A DNA stretch of 64,000 nt from Ferrovibrio sp041906005 (GTDB lineage Bacteria; Pseudomonadota; Alphaproteobacteria; Ferrovibrionales; Ferrovibrionaceae). Position numbers and translations under genes: made by a program. This document shows, in pieces, positions 25,961-35,377 of the stretch. Position 1 is the stretch's first letter; every line of letters begins with the position of its first letter. The stretch is taken from positions 3,224,001-3,288,000 of the forward strand of contig NZ_JAYRJY010000001.1 in assembly GCF_041906005.1 (NCBI RefSeq), read 5' to 3'. The notes under the pieces were generated by a model that was not told the origin of the DNA, did no database searches, and worked only from the letters and a program-made list of their open reading frames with translations.

Positions 25961-28642
25961 TCAGGGTTGTAAAGGCAGAATGACCTCGACCACATCGGAA
26001 GCGCTGCGGCCACTGGGCCGGAAGCCGAGTTCGGTGGCCAGGGTGCGCATGGCCTGATTCTCGCGCAGGATATCGCCGACGATCTCGCGGGTTCCGCGTT
26101 GGCGGCAATATACAATGATCTTGCGCATCAGGTGTTCGCCGAGGCCCTGGCCCTTCATGTCGCTGCGCACCAGCACGGCGAATTCGGCGCGCTGGTTGTC
26201 GGGGTCGGTGATGGCGCGAACCACGCCAAGGGTTTCATGCTGTCCGCTTTCGACAAGGCGCACGGCGATAAAGGCCATTTCACGCTCGTAATCGATCTGG
26301 GTGAAACGGGCCATTTCACTGTGCGGCAGGCTGCGCATCGGTGAGAAAAAGCGCAGCCGGTAATCCTCGGCCGAGACATTGTTGACGAAATCGACATGGG
26401 CCGGTTCGTCTTCCGGCCGGATCGGCCGCAGCAGAACCTTCTCGCCGCTGCGCAGCTCGACGATCTCTTCCAGGCCGCTGGGATAAGGGCGGATCGCCAG
26501 CCGGTCATGGCCGACCACCGGACTGCGGCGAACCACGATGCGGGCGTCCAGCGCCACCATGCCCTGATCGTCGGCATAGAGCGGATTGATGTCGAGTTCG
26601 GCGATCTCGGCATGATCGGAGATCAGCTGCGACACGCGGATCAGCAACGCCGACAGGGCAGAGCGGTCGACCGGCGGGAAATCACGATAGCCCGAGAGCA
26701 GGCGGCTGACCTTGGTGCGGTCGATCAGGTCGTCGGCCAGATGCATGTTCAGCGGCGGCAGGGCGATGGCGCGGTCGCCGATCACCTCGACGCCGACGCC
26801 GCCCTGGCCGAACATGATCGCCGGCCCGAAGATCGGATCGGTCAATGCGCCGACGATCAGTTCATGGGCGCGGGCGCGGCGGATCATCGGTTGCACGGTG
26901 AAACCGTCGATGCGGGCCTGCGGGCGATGCTGGCGCACACGGGCCAGCATGGCCTCGGCGGCGGTGCGCACTTCCGTCGTGCTGCTCAGGTTCAGCGCCA
27001 CGCCGCCGACATCGGATTTATGCGTGATGTCGGGCGACAGGATCTTCAGTGCCACCGGCAGGCCCATCCGTTCAGCCGCCGCGGCGGCTTCATCGGGCGA
27101 AGCGGCGGCTTCGGTCGGCACGGCGGGAATGCCATAAGCGGCGAGAATGCGTTTCCCCTCGATCTCGTTCAGCATGCTGCGCTGCTCGGCCAGGGCGGTG
27201 TCGATCACCTTGCGCACGGCGGCAAGATCGGGGCGGAAATCTTCCGGCAGTTCGGCCGGTATTTCCATCAGGTTCTTCATGTTGCGCTGGTAGTCGACCA
27301 TGTGCACGAAGGCGCGCACCGCGGCATCCGGCGTTTCATAAGACGCCAGGCCGGCTTCGGCGAAGACCTTGCGCGCGGCCTGCACGGCGCCGCCGCCAGA
27401 CCAGCAGGTCAGCACGTTTTTCATCGTGCCGCGCGTCGCCTCCACCACGGCCTTGGCCGGTTCCAGCGACGGGACGATGGCAGTGGGAGCATGCATCACC
27501 AGCACGGCATCGACGCCGGGATCGGCCAGCACGATCTTCACGGCATCGCCATAGCGGCTGCTCGGGGCGTCGCCGATGATGTCGACCGGATTGCCATGCG
27601 ACCAGGTTGCGGGCAGGGCGGCGTCGAGGGCCGCCATGGTTTCCGGGCTCAGGTCGGCCAGCGTGCCGCCGTGGCCGATCAGGGTATCGACCGCCATCAC
27701 GCCGGGTCCGCCGCCATTGGTGATGATGGCCAGGCGTTCGCCCGGCATCTTGCGGCTGCGCGCCAGGGTTTCGACGGCATCGAACAATTCTTCGACGCCG
27801 TCCACGCGCAGGATACCGGCGCGGCGCAGGGCCGCCGTGTAGACGTCGTCGCCGCCAGCCAATGCGCCGGTATGCGATGCCGCGGCCTGGGCCGCGCGGG
27901 CATTGCGCCCGGATTTCACCGCCACGATGGGTTTGTTGCGCGCCGCCGAGCGCGCCGCCGACATGAACTTGCGCGCGTTCTTCACCGACTCGATATAGAG
28001 CAGGATGGCGCGGGTTTGCGGATCGCTGGCCAGGTAATCGATGATGTCGCCGAAATCGACGTCGGCGGAATCGCCCACCGAGAGGAAGTGGCTGAAACCA
28101 ATGCCGTGCTGCTTGGCCCAGTCGAGCACGATGGTGCACAGCGCGCCGGATTGGCTGACGAAGGCGAGCTGGCCAGGCTGGGCATCGGTATGCGCGAAGC
28201 TGGCATTCAGGCGCAGGCCGGGAATCAGCATGCCAAGGCAGTTCGGGCCCAGGATGCGCAGCAGGTGCGGCTTGGCGGCATCCAGCATGGCCTGCTGCAG
28301 CGTGCGGCCATCGGGCAGCGTCTCGCTCGACAAGCCGGCCGTGAGCACCACGGCCGCCCGGCAGCCGATCATGCCCAGCTTCTCGATCTGCTCGGGCACG
28401 GCCTGCGGAGGCACGGCGATGACGGCGAGGTCGGGTATCGCCGGCAAAGCGCGCACGCTGGCATAGCAATGCAGGCCATGCAGGTGGCGGTATTTCGGAT
28501 TGACCGGCCAGATCGCACCGGCAAAACCGCCCTTGATCAGGTTATCCAGCACCACGGTACCGACGCGGGACGAACGATCCGAGGCGCCGATGACGGCAAC
28601 CGAGCGGGGGGCAAAGAGTTTGTCGAGATTACGGATGGTCAT
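25961..28642 (-). CDS. CoA-ligase (NDP-forming)/GNAT acetyltransferase fusion, Pat-like
   Basis: An 893-residue fusion. Residues about 10-140 are a CoA-binding Rossmann domain (FAPRSVAVIGASDRSSRVG), followed by the succinyl-CoA-ligase-like domain (ILGPNCLGMLIPG, SQSGAL, ITNGGGPGVMA), an ATP-grasp domain (AAYGIPAVPTEAA, VALKILSPDITHKSDVGGV), and a C-terminal GNAT acetyltransferase (about 745-893, with VRSDMKGQGLGEHLM). This is the architecture of the protein lysine acetyltransferase Pat/PatZ, which silences acetyl-CoA synthetase; some homologues keep acyl-CoA ligase activity. Confidence 0.9.
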   Translation of the reverse strand: MTIRNLDKLFAPRSVAVIGASDRSSRVGTVVLDNLIKGGFAGAIWPVNPKYRHLHGLHCYASVRALPAIPDLAVIAVPPQAVPEQIEKLGMIGCRAAVVLTAGLSSETLPDGRTLQQAMLDAAKPHLLRILGPNCLGMLIPGLRLNASFAHTDAQPGQLAFVSQSGALCTIVLDWAKQHGIGFSHFLSVGDSADVDFGDIIDYLASDPQTRAILLYIESVKNARKFMSAARSAARNKPIVAVKSGRNARAAQAAASHTGALAGGDDVYTAALRRAGILRVDGVEELFDAVETLARSRKMPGERLAIITNGGGPGVMAVDTLIGHGGTLADLSPETMAALDAALPATWSHGNPVDIIGDAPSSRYGDAVKIVLADPGVDAVLVMHAPTAIVPSLEPAKAVVEATRGTMKNVLTCWSGGGAVQAARKVFAEAGLASYETPDAAVRAFVHMVDYQRNMKNLMEIPAELPEDFRPDLAAVRKVIDTALAEQRSMLNEIEGKRILAAYGIPAVPTEAAASPDEAAAAAERMGLPVALKILSPDITHKSDVGGVALNLSSTTEVRTAAEAMLARVRQHRPQARIDGFTVQPMIRRARAHELIVGALTDPIFGPAIMFGQGGVGVEVIGDRAIALPPLNMHLADDLIDRTKVSRLLSGYRDFPPVDRSALSALLIRVSQLISDHAEIAELDINPLYADDQGMVALDARIVVRRSPVVGHDRLAIRPYPSGLEEIVELRSGEKVLLRPIRPEDEPAHVDFVNNVSAEDYRLRFFSPMRSLPHSEMARFTQIDYEREMAFIAVRLVESGQHETLGVVRAITDPDNQRAEFAVLVRSDMKGQGLGEHLMRKIIVYCRQRGTREIVGDILRENQAMRTLATELGFRPSGRSASDVVEVILPLQP

Positions 28643-28651
28643 GACGCAGCA

Positions 28652-30148
28652 CTATAGCCGATCGTTGACATGGATATGACGGCCCAGGCGAACCAGCAGG
28701 GCAAAGGCGGCCAGCAACAGAATGCCCCAGAGCCATGGGGGCATGCCACCATGAAGCAGGGTTAAAATCGTCGCAGCCACGACCAGCAGGCCGAGCAGTA
28801 GAGCGGCGGGTTCGAGTCGCTGCGGACAATGGCGCCACGCCACCACCGCCACGGTTGCCGAGGCGACGGTATTGGCAAGCAGCAGCGCACCGGCCATGCC
28901 GGTGAGTCCCGCATAGGTCGCGGCGGGATGGATGACGATGCCGAAAATGGCGAGTGCCAGCAGGGTATTGCTGACCGCCCAGCCGGTGCGGCCCGTGCGC
29001 AGCATGCCGCCGGTCAGTGGCGATCGCACCAGCATGACCAGGCGCGACAGCAACAGCAGGGCAAAGGCACCGGCCAGGCCGGGCATCGGATCGTGAGCCA
29101 GCAGGGTGAACAGCGTGGACTGGCCGGCCAGGATCAACAGGAAAATGATCGATCCCACAGCAAGCGCGATGCTGCTGATGCGTCCCAGAATGTCGCTTGC
29201 TTCGGGTCGGCGCAGGGCATGATGCACAAGGCCGCCCCAGGCCGTGTAGAAGGGATTGGCGAGGATGGCCTCGAACAGGACCGAAATGCCGCTGATGATC
29301 ATGTATTGGCCGGCGGCCTCGATCGAGACCAGGGCGGCAAGCAGGAAGCGGCACAGTGTGTCGAGGCTGTAGCGCAGCGTCAGCCCCAGCATCATCGGTA
29401 TCCCATAGCGCAGCATTTTGCCGGCCCGCGCCGGATCGAACCGGACAGCGATGCGCTGCCGAAGCAAAATGAGTGTGGCCATGGCAGATATGGTCTGAGC
29501 GACTGCCTGGGCAGAGAGCAGGCCAGTCAGCCCCGCCTGGTATCGGGCGATCAGAAACCAGGCGAGCAGCAAATGAACGGCCATCTGGATGGCTGCAATG
29601 ATGCCCGAGAGCCAGACATGGCGCGCCGCGCGCAATTCGGTCAGCAGTATGGTCTGGGCCGATCCGGTCAGCAGCAGCGGGATGAACAGCCAGGCATGCG
29701 GCAGGGTCTCGCTGTCGAATACGCGCATGACGGCGGAATGCGAGAACAGAACCGCGAATAACGCGCCGATCGCCAGGCTGGCGCCGGCTGCCAGCAGAAG
29801 GCCGGTGCCAAGCAGCCGGGGCCGTTGTTCCGGAGTCAGGTGGGCGTAATAATACAGGTAGGCGAATTTGAGGCCGAGCAGGCTGACGGTTAGGCCCTGG
29901 AGCAGGGCCGCCTCGACCAGGCTATAGAGTCCGATCTCGGCCGCCGTCAGATGGGCCGTGATCAGGGGCAGGACCAGCAGGTTGCCAAGCTGAAGCAGGC
30001 CGAGCGAAAACAGGTAGCCGGTGAAATCCCGCCGCAGGGCGATGGTGAAATCCCTCACGCCGGCCAGATGTTCCGGCGCGTCTGTCGATGCCTGCCGCGG
30101 CGGGGCCGCATTGGCCGGGCCGGGCAGGGGGATTGGAAACTGCGACAC
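28652..30148 (-). CDS. Oligosaccharide flippase (MVF/Wzx-like)
   Basis: A 498-residue polytopic membrane protein with 12-14 predicted helices. A soluble N-terminal tail of about 40 residues precedes FTGYLFSLGLLQLGNLLVLPLITAHLTAAEIGLYSL, typical of the polysaccharide biosynthesis/flippase family that moves lipid-linked glycans across the inner membrane. The GTG start at 30148 has GGAGAG about 8 bases upstream. It is divergent from the TPR-glycosyltransferase cluster with only 95 bases between, which suggests a role in glycan supply, but no other glycan synthesis genes are present. Confidence 0.82.
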   Translation of the reverse strand: MSQFPIPLPGPANAAPPRQASTDAPEHLAGVRDFTIALRRDFTGYLFSLGLLQLGNLLVLPLITAHLTAAEIGLYSLVEAALLQGLTVSLLGLKFAYLYYYAHLTPEQRPRLLGTGLLLAAGASLAIGALFAVLFSHSAVMRVFDSETLPHAWLFIPLLLTGSAQTILLTELRAARHVWLSGIIAAIQMAVHLLLAWFLIARYQAGLTGLLSAQAVAQTISAMATLILLRQRIAVRFDPARAGKMLRYGIPMMLGLTLRYSLDTLCRFLLAALVSIEAAGQYMIISGISVLFEAILANPFYTAWGGLVHHALRRPEASDILGRISSIALAVGSIIFLLILAGQSTLFTLLAHDPMPGLAGAFALLLLSRLVMLVRSPLTGGMLRTGRTGWAVSNTLLALAIFGIVIHPAATYAGLTGMAGALLLANTVASATVAVVAWRHCPQRLEPAALLLGLLVVAATILTLLHGGMPPWLWGILLLAAFALLVRLGRHIHVNDRL

Positions 30149-30243
30149 AGGTTTGCTCTCCGGCCGACCCTGGACAACGTCTTGTTTCCCGCCAGGGCCT
30201 TTCGACTCCGTTAACGCTCATGGCATAACAGTCCAAGGTTAAC

Positions 30244-31944
30244 ATGCAGCCGGATTCCTACGCCGAAAAAATCGCCCAAGCCCTGAAGGCGGCCAAGACG
30301 CTCTATCGCGTGGGCCGTATCGACGACGCGCGCCGGGCCTGTGCGCTGATCCTGCAGCTTGAACCCTGGCATCCCGAGGCGACGCAGCGGCTGGCATTGA
30401 TCGCGCGGCAGCAGGGGCGGATGGACGAAGCCGTAGGCCTGCTGTCGGAATTGATTTCAAGGCATCCGAATAATATCGCGGCGATCCGAACATTGTCGGC
30501 CATATGGCGCGAGGCCGGTCAGCCCGAACGCAGCGAGGCGCTGCTCGACGGGGTGATGCCGGCGTTGCCTGAAGATGCCGCCCTGCTGGCGGATAAGGCG
30601 CAATGCCGAATCGATCGCCAGGATGTGGCCGGTGCAATTCCGCTGCTGCAACGCGCCGTTGCGCTGGCGCCGGATTACGCCGATGCCCATACCCTGCTGG
30701 GCGTGGCGCTGCGCCGCAATGGCGACAAGGCGGCCGCGACGATTGCTTTCGGCGCAGCACTCGCCCTCAATCCGCAGGATGCCAATGCGCTCAACGGTCT
30801 GGGTAACGATTGCCTGGAGAAGGAGCGCTTCGCCGAAGCGGTGGCGTATTACCGGCGCGCGATTGCCGCGCGGCCGAAATTCCTCAAGGCGCACAAGAAT
30901 CTGGCCTACACCCTCAATCTCGACAATGACATTGACGGTGCCAGAGCGGCGTTTGCCCGACTGCTCGAACTGGCGCCCGATTTCCATGAAGGGCATATGG
31001 ATTACGGCCTGTTCCTGCTTTCGCTCGGCGATTACGTCGAGGGCTGGCGGGAATACGAGCATCGCTGGTCTTTCGCCGGCTTCACCGAACCGGATTGGGG
31101 CGGCGGGCTGCCGCGCTGGGACGGCGCGCCGCTGGCCGGGCGGCGCCTGCTGCTATGGGGCGAGCAGGGCGTCGGCGATCATGTTTTATATGGCACCATG
31201 CTGCCGGATGCGGCGCAACGGGCCAATGGCCGTGTCACCCTGATGGTCGAGGCCCGGCTGGTGCCACTCTTCGCGCGGTCGCTGGCGGATGCAGGCGTTG
31301 CGGTGGTGGCGCGGGGCGAAAAGGTTGAGGCGGATGTGCAATGCCCGCTTGGCAGTCTTGGGGCCTGGTTGCGTCATGCGCCGCAGGAATGCGGGAGCGG
31401 CCACTATCTCAAGGCCGACGGCCATTGCGTGGAAGAAATCCGCCAGCGCTACCGCGCGCAATGGCCGACGGCGAAGCAGTGCATTGGCCTGTCCTGGCGC
31501 AGTGCCAACTGGCATGTCGGCGATTACAAAAGCCTCGATCTTGAATCGCTGCTGCCGGTATTGCGCAAACCAGGCATCGCCTGGGTTTCCTTGCAATATG
31601 GCCGCGTGCAGGCCGAGATCGAGGCTTTTGCCCGGCGGCACGGCATCGAAGTGTATCAGGATCCGGAGATCGACCCCACCAACGATCTGGATGGGCTGGC
31701 CGCACAGATCGCGGCTCTGGATGGCGTGGCGAGCATCAGCAACTCGACGGTCCATTTCGCCGGTGCGCTGGGCAAGCCATGCTGGGTCATGCTGTCGGCC
31801 GGCCGTGGCCGGATGTGGTATTGGCCACGCGAAGGAGAGCGTACGCCATGGTACGACAGTATCAGGCTGCTGCGGCAGGCGCGGCCGGGAGACTGGTCGG
31901 GCGTGATGGATCGCTTGAGCGAGGCGCTGGATGCCGCCTTCTGA
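30244..31944 (+). CDS. TPR-glycosyltransferase, FlmG-like (paralogue 1)
   Basis: A 566-residue protein. The first 250 residues or so are TPR helices (for example AHTLLGVALRRNGDKAAATIAFGAALALNPQD), followed by a glycosyltransferase-like domain with RRLLLWGEQGVGDHVLYG, SWRSANWHVGDYKSL, ISNSTVHFAGALGKP and MWYWPREGERTPWY. TPR plus GT-B is the architecture of FlmG, the flagellin glycosyltransferase of Caulobacter, whose TPR part binds flagellin. The next gene overlaps its end by 14 bases. Location upstream of the flagellin gene supports that role; enzymatic activity and sugar are inferred. Confidence 0.8.
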   Translation: MQPDSYAEKIAQALKAAKTLYRVGRIDDARRACALILQLEPWHPEATQRLALIARQQGRMDEAVGLLSELISRHPNNIAAIRTLSAIWREAGQPERSEALLDGVMPALPEDAALLADKAQCRIDRQDVAGAIPLLQRAVALAPDYADAHTLLGVALRRNGDKAAATIAFGAALALNPQDANALNGLGNDCLEKERFAEAVAYYRRAIAARPKFLKAHKNLAYTLNLDNDIDGARAAFARLLELAPDFHEGHMDYGLFLLSLGDYVEGWREYEHRWSFAGFTEPDWGGGLPRWDGAPLAGRRLLLWGEQGVGDHVLYGTMLPDAAQRANGRVTLMVEARLVPLFARSLADAGVAVVARGEKVEADVQCPLGSLGAWLRHAPQECGSGHYLKADGHCVEEIRQRYRAQWPTAKQCIGLSWRSANWHVGDYKSLDLESLLPVLRKPGIAWVSLQYGRVQAEIEAFARRHGIEVYQDPEIDPTNDLDGLAAQIAALDGVASISNSTVHFAGALGKPCWVMLSAGRGRMWYWPREGERTPWYDSIRLLRQARPGDWSGVMDRLSEALDAAF

Positions 31945-33424
31945 TCAACTGAATACGGATCTGGTCAGGCAGTTGTTGCGCGACGGCGTGACGGCTCATC
32001 AGGCCGGTGATCTTGCCGCCGCGGAACGGTCGTACCGTGCCGTACTGGCGCATCATGCCGGGCAGGCTGATGCCCTGCACCTGCTGGGTGTGATCTGCGA
32101 TCAGCGCGGCGAGCATGAAACGGCGGTCGATCTGATCCAGCGGGCCATTCTTCAATCGCCGCAGGCAGCCGAATTCCATGGCAACCTTGGCACGGCTTTG
32201 CTGGCGCTGAACCGCATCGAGGCCGCCGAAGGCGCCTATCGCCGCGCGATCAGTCTCGATCCGGATTATGTCGAGGGTCATTACAATCTGGGCAATCTGT
32301 TGCGTGGGGCCGGGGATGCCGCCGCTGCGCGCGAGCAGTTTGAGAAAGCCCTCGCATTGCAGCCGGGTCATGTCCTGTGCCGCAATAACCTTGCCATGTT
32401 GTTGTGGGAGGATCTTGGCGAGCAGGCAGCTGCCGAACAGCATTTCAGGCTGCTATTGGCCCTGGCGCCGGACTGGCCTGCCGCGCATATGAACCATGGC
32501 CTGTTCCGGCTGGCGAATGGCGCTTATGCGGAAGGCTGGGCCGAGTATGAATGGCGTTGGCGCAATCCGGAATTCAAGGAACGCGACTGGTCGATGGGAC
32601 TGCCGCGCTGGAGCGGCGAGCCGCTCGATGGCAAGGGCTTGCTGCTATGGGGCGAGCAGGGCGTCGGCGACCAGATTCTCTACGGCACGATGTTGCGGGA
32701 TGCGCAACGTCGCAGCGACGCCCATGTCTTTGTCGCGGTCGATCGCCGCCTTGTCGATCTGTATCGGCGCTCGCTGGCAGAAGAGGGCGTGACCGTGGTT
32801 GCGCGAGGCGAGGCGGTGGATGCTGTCGCGCAATGTCCGTTCGGCAGTCTGGGTGGCATTCTGCGGCTTGGCCGTACAGATTTCGCCGGCGATGGCAAAT
32901 ACCTGCAGGCTGATCCGCAATTGCGGCAGTCCTTGCGTGAACGCTATAGCGGTCTGGCTGGCGGTCGTCGTCTGGTCGGTATCGCCTGGCGCAGCGCCAA
33001 TGCCGATATCGGGCAGCATAAGAGTATCTCTCTCGATGCGTTGATGCCGATCCTGCGGCGACCGGACATCTTCTGGATCAATCTGCAATACGGTGATGTC
33101 GCCGCCGAGATCGCCATGCTGCAGCAGGCCGGTATCGCGATCCATCGCGATACCGCCATAGACGGCCTACGCGATATGGATGCGTTCGCCGCGCAGGTAT
33201 CCGCACTGGATGCGGTGGTGACGGTGAGCAGCACGACGGTGCATGTGGCGGGCGCACTGGGGGTGCCGACCCATCTGCTGCTGGCGTCCGGCCGGGGGCG
33301 GCTGTGGTATTGGCCGGCGCGCGGCGAGGGGAATCCGTGGTATCGCAGTATACGGATCATTCGGCAGGAAAAGCCGGGCGACTGGGCCAGCGTGCTGCAA
33401 AGTCTTGCAGTTGCAATGGCATAG
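31931..33424 (+). CDS. TPR-glycosyltransferase, FlmG-like (paralogue 2)
   Basis: A 497-residue paralogue of the preceding gene with fewer TPRs (residues about 10-210, including VEGHYNLGNLLRGAGDAAAAREQFEKAL) and the same C-terminal domain: LLLWGEQGVGDQILYGTMLRD, AWRSANADIGQHKSISL, VSSTTVHVAGALGVP and LWYWPARGEGNPWYRSIRIIRQ. It starts inside the end of the upstream gene (14-base overlap), so the two are one operon. It lies 183 bases before flagellin. It may modify flagellin at other sites or with another sugar. Confidence 0.8.
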   Translation: MPPSDQLNTDLVRQLLRDGVTAHQAGDLAAAERSYRAVLAHHAGQADALHLLGVICDQRGEHETAVDLIQRAILQSPQAAEFHGNLGTALLALNRIEAAEGAYRRAISLDPDYVEGHYNLGNLLRGAGDAAAAREQFEKALALQPGHVLCRNNLAMLLWEDLGEQAAAEQHFRLLLALAPDWPAAHMNHGLFRLANGAYAEGWAEYEWRWRNPEFKERDWSMGLPRWSGEPLDGKGLLLWGEQGVGDQILYGTMLRDAQRRSDAHVFVAVDRRLVDLYRRSLAEEGVTVVARGEAVDAVAQCPFGSLGGILRLGRTDFAGDGKYLQADPQLRQSLRERYSGLAGGRRLVGIAWRSANADIGQHKSISLDALMPILRRPDIFWINLQYGDVAAEIAMLQQAGIAIHRDTAIDGLRDMDAFAAQVSALDAVVTVSSTTVHVAGALGVPTHLLLASGRGRLWYWPARGEGNPWYRSIRIIRQEKPGDWASVLQSLAVAMA

Positions 33425-33508
33425 CCGGGTTTCGGGTCGATAGAGATCTGGCAGCCTTATCAAGCGGTTACCCAGGAAATCGACACATTTTCGTGTTGAC
33501 TTTTCCTG

Positions 33509-33536
33509 TTGACACCGGGTTTGCGGATCATGTAGT
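33509..33536 (+). promoter_or_regulatory. Candidate flagellin promoter
   Basis: TTGACA at 33509-33514, 16-base spacer, TGTAGT at 33531-33536, leaving a leader of about 65 bases. An alternative TTGACT lies at 33496. Sigma factor identity cannot be told; the -35 fits sigma-70 type better than sigma-54. Confidence 0.45.
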
Positions 33537-33549
33537 TTCCCGACCATAG

Positions 33550-33582
33550 CTCTCAAAAGAGGGCTTATATGGGCATATGCCC
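33550..33582 (+). promoter_or_regulatory. Flagellin leader hairpins, candidate FlbT site
   Basis: Two stem-forming elements in the predicted flagellin mRNA leader: CTCTC-AAAA-GAGGG (33550-33563) and the perfect palindrome GGGCATATGCCC (33571-33582), just before the ribosome-binding site AATAGGAG. In Caulobacter, FlbT binds the flagellin leader and controls mRNA stability; flbT lies downstream here. Confidence 0.4.
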
Positions 33583-33607
33583 TTGACCCTAGAATAGGAG
33601 TTACCCC

Positions 33608-34441
33608 ATGCCGAATTCCGTAAATACCAACGTTGGCGCCCTCGTTGCCCTGTCGTCTCTGCGCGGCATCAACAACGAGCTCGACAAGACGTCCAAGCGT
33701 GTCCAGACCGGCTACAAGGTTGCCGATGCGTCTGACGACGCCGCCGTTTTCGCGGTGGCCCAGGGCATCCGCGGCAACATCAAGGCTTATGCCTCTGTGC
33801 AGTCCTCGCTGGCTGCCGGTGAAGGCCTCGGTCAGGTGACCGCCGCCGCTCTGACCGGCATCTCGAACCTGTTCGGTGACCTGAAGGCGAAGTTCGCCAA
33901 TCTGGCCGACGGCTCGCTGACCTCCGAGCAGCGCACGGTGTACTCGAACGACGCCAAGCAGCTGGTCAGCCAGATCACCAACTACATCAGCCAGGCCACC
34001 TACAACGGCAAGAACCTGCTGAACAACGCCACCGGGGGCACCCTGGTGACCTTCGTGGCCGACGTGTCGGGCACCACGCTCACCCTGTCGACCGGCAGCG
34101 GCCTGTCGGCTTCGGCCACCTCGATCCTGACCTCGGCGATCACCGCCTACACCAGCGCTGGTCTGTACAGCGCGGCCATCACGAACATTTCCGTGTTCGA
34201 GGGCATCGTCAACTCGATGTCGGCGGAAATCGCCGCCCAGTCGCGTTCGATCAAGCTGCAGAAGGGCTTCGTGGACGATCTGGTCGACGCGACCAAGAAG
34301 GGCCTTGGCGCCCTGGTCGACGCCGACGTGGCCTCGGAAAGCGCGACCCTGCAGTCCCTGCAGGTCCGTCAGCAGCTGAACATCCAGGCGCTGTCGATCG
34401 CCAACCAGCAGCCGAACACCCTGCTCAGCCTGTTCCGTTAA
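33608..34441 (+). CDS. Flagellin
   Basis: A 277-residue filament protein. The conserved N-terminal D0/D1 helices (TNVGALVALSSLRGINNELD, then RVQTGYKVADASDDAAVFAVAQG) and the C-terminal helix (LQVRQQLNIQALSIANQQPNTLLSLF) flank a short, Thr/Ser/Gly-rich variable region (about residues 140-190, GTLVTFVADVSGTTLTLSTGSG) that would be the surface and glycan-accepting part. The short length means reduced outer domains, as in many alphaproteobacteria. Cysteine is absent. Ribosome-binding site AATAGGAG at 33593-33600. The codon use is strongly biased to high-expression codons. Confidence 0.95.
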   Translation: MPNSVNTNVGALVALSSLRGINNELDKTSKRVQTGYKVADASDDAAVFAVAQGIRGNIKAYASVQSSLAAGEGLGQVTAAALTGISNLFGDLKAKFANLADGSLTSEQRTVYSNDAKQLVSQITNYISQATYNGKNLLNNATGGTLVTFVADVSGTTLTLSTGSGLSASATSILTSAITAYTSAGLYSAAITNISVFEGIVNSMSAEIAAQSRSIKLQKGFVDDLVDATKKGLGALVDADVASESATLQSLQVRQQLNIQALSIANQQPNTLLSLFR

Positions 34442-34466
34442 TCGGCAGTCTGATCCGTTATCCCGG

Positions 34467-34497
34467 AAAGGGGGCCGCAAGGCCCCCTTTTCTTTTT
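34467..34497 (+). terminator. Rho-independent terminator after flagellin
   Basis: A 10-bp perfect stem AAAGGGGGCC/GGCCCCCTTT with a GCAA loop, followed by TCTTTTTC, 25 bases after the flagellin stop. It separates flagellin from flbT. Confidence 0.93.
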
Positions 34498-34597
34498 CGG
34501 TTTTATACAAAACCTTGGGATTCCTTGACGCGGCGGCATAACAGGGCTAGCCCTGTTCCAGTCCGAAGCAATCAGGGAGGAAGGGCAGCCCCCTTCC

Positions 34598-35020
34598 GTG
34601 CGCGTGCCGCTCATCATCACACTCAAGGCCGGCGAGAAATTCATCCTCAACCGCGCCGTTCTCAGCCTGTCGAAATCGGCCAGCATCATCATCGAGAACA
34701 AAGCCTCGTTTCTCCGCGAGAAACACATCATGAGGCCCGAGGACATCGATACGATTGCCAAGGAAATCTACTATTTCTGCCAGCTCACTTATCTTTGGGA
34801 CGATAAATTCGACGAATATTACCCAAAGATCACGCAGCTCTGTTTGGAGTTCGTTAAGGCTGCTCCGAGTACCAATGCTCTGATAGCCAGCATTGGCGCC
34901 GCCTTGGCTCAGCGCGATTATTTCCGTCTGCTGAAATTGGCGCGGCGCCTGATCGAAGTTGAGAGGAGACTGCTCGATGGCGGGAAAGAATCCGTATCTG
35001 ACGGCGCAAAACGCTCTTGA
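34598..35020 (+). CDS. flbT: Flagellin mRNA regulator FlbT
   Basis: A 140-residue protein of the FlbT family: LIITLKAGEKFILNRAVLSLSKSASIIIENKASFLREKHIM is the family core, followed by YYFCQLTYL. In Caulobacter FlbT binds the flagellin mRNA leader and represses translation until the hook is complete. GTG start at 34598 with GGGAGGAAGGG at 34574-34584 upstream. The flaF start lies 44 bases before its end in another frame, so the two genes are coupled. Confidence 0.94.
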   Translation: MRVPLIITLKAGEKFILNRAVLSLSKSASIIIENKASFLREKHIMRPEDIDTIAKEIYYFCQLTYLWDDKFDEYYPKITQLCLEFVKAAPSTNALIASIGAALAQRDYFRLLKLARRLIEVERRLLDGGKESVSDGAKRS

Positions 35021-35339
35021 GACCCCGCGCCAGCTTGAATACCGGCTGTTCTCCTCGGTCACCCGGGCGCTGATAGACGTGCGCCCGCTGATGAACAGCG
35101 GGCATCCGTCCGATGTGGCCAAGATCGCTTCGGCGATCGGCTGGAACCGCGACGTCTGGAATCACCTGATGCCTGAAGTGCTGGACGAGGCGAATACGCT
35201 GAGCAAGGACGTCAAGGTTTCGCTGATTAATATCTGCATTTTCGTGAATAAGCAGACCGACAAGATCACGACCGGGGAGTCCAAGGACCTCGAGGCCCTG
35301 ATCGAGATCAACCGCAACATCATGGACGGTCTGAAATAA
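34977..35339 (+). CDS. flaF: Flagellin regulator/export adaptor FlaF
   Basis: A 120-residue FlaF-family protein (AQNALETPRQLEYRLFSSVTRALID, LSKDVKVSLINICIFVNKQTD). In alphaproteobacteria FlaF acts opposite to FlbT and promotes flagellin translation and secretion. The ATG at 34977 has GAGAGGAG about 8 bases upstream and lies inside the flbT reading frame (44-base overlap), an arrangement conserved in the class. Confidence 0.92.
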   Translation: MAGKNPYLTAQNALETPRQLEYRLFSSVTRALIDVRPLMNSGHPSDVAKIASAIGWNRDVWNHLMPEVLDEANTLSKDVKVSLINICIFVNKQTDKITTGESKDLEALIEINRNIMDGLK

Positions 35340-35377
35340 GCGAACGGTGCGGCGGGTGTCCCTGAAGGGCGCATGCC

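Noticed and set aside
26396..28657. Very long open frame (about 753 codons) on the plus strand
   Set aside because: It lies exactly antisense to the CoA-ligase/GNAT fusion gene, whose domains are clearly recognisable. High GC leaves the opposite strand open; the translation is His/Gly/Arg-rich and matches nothing.
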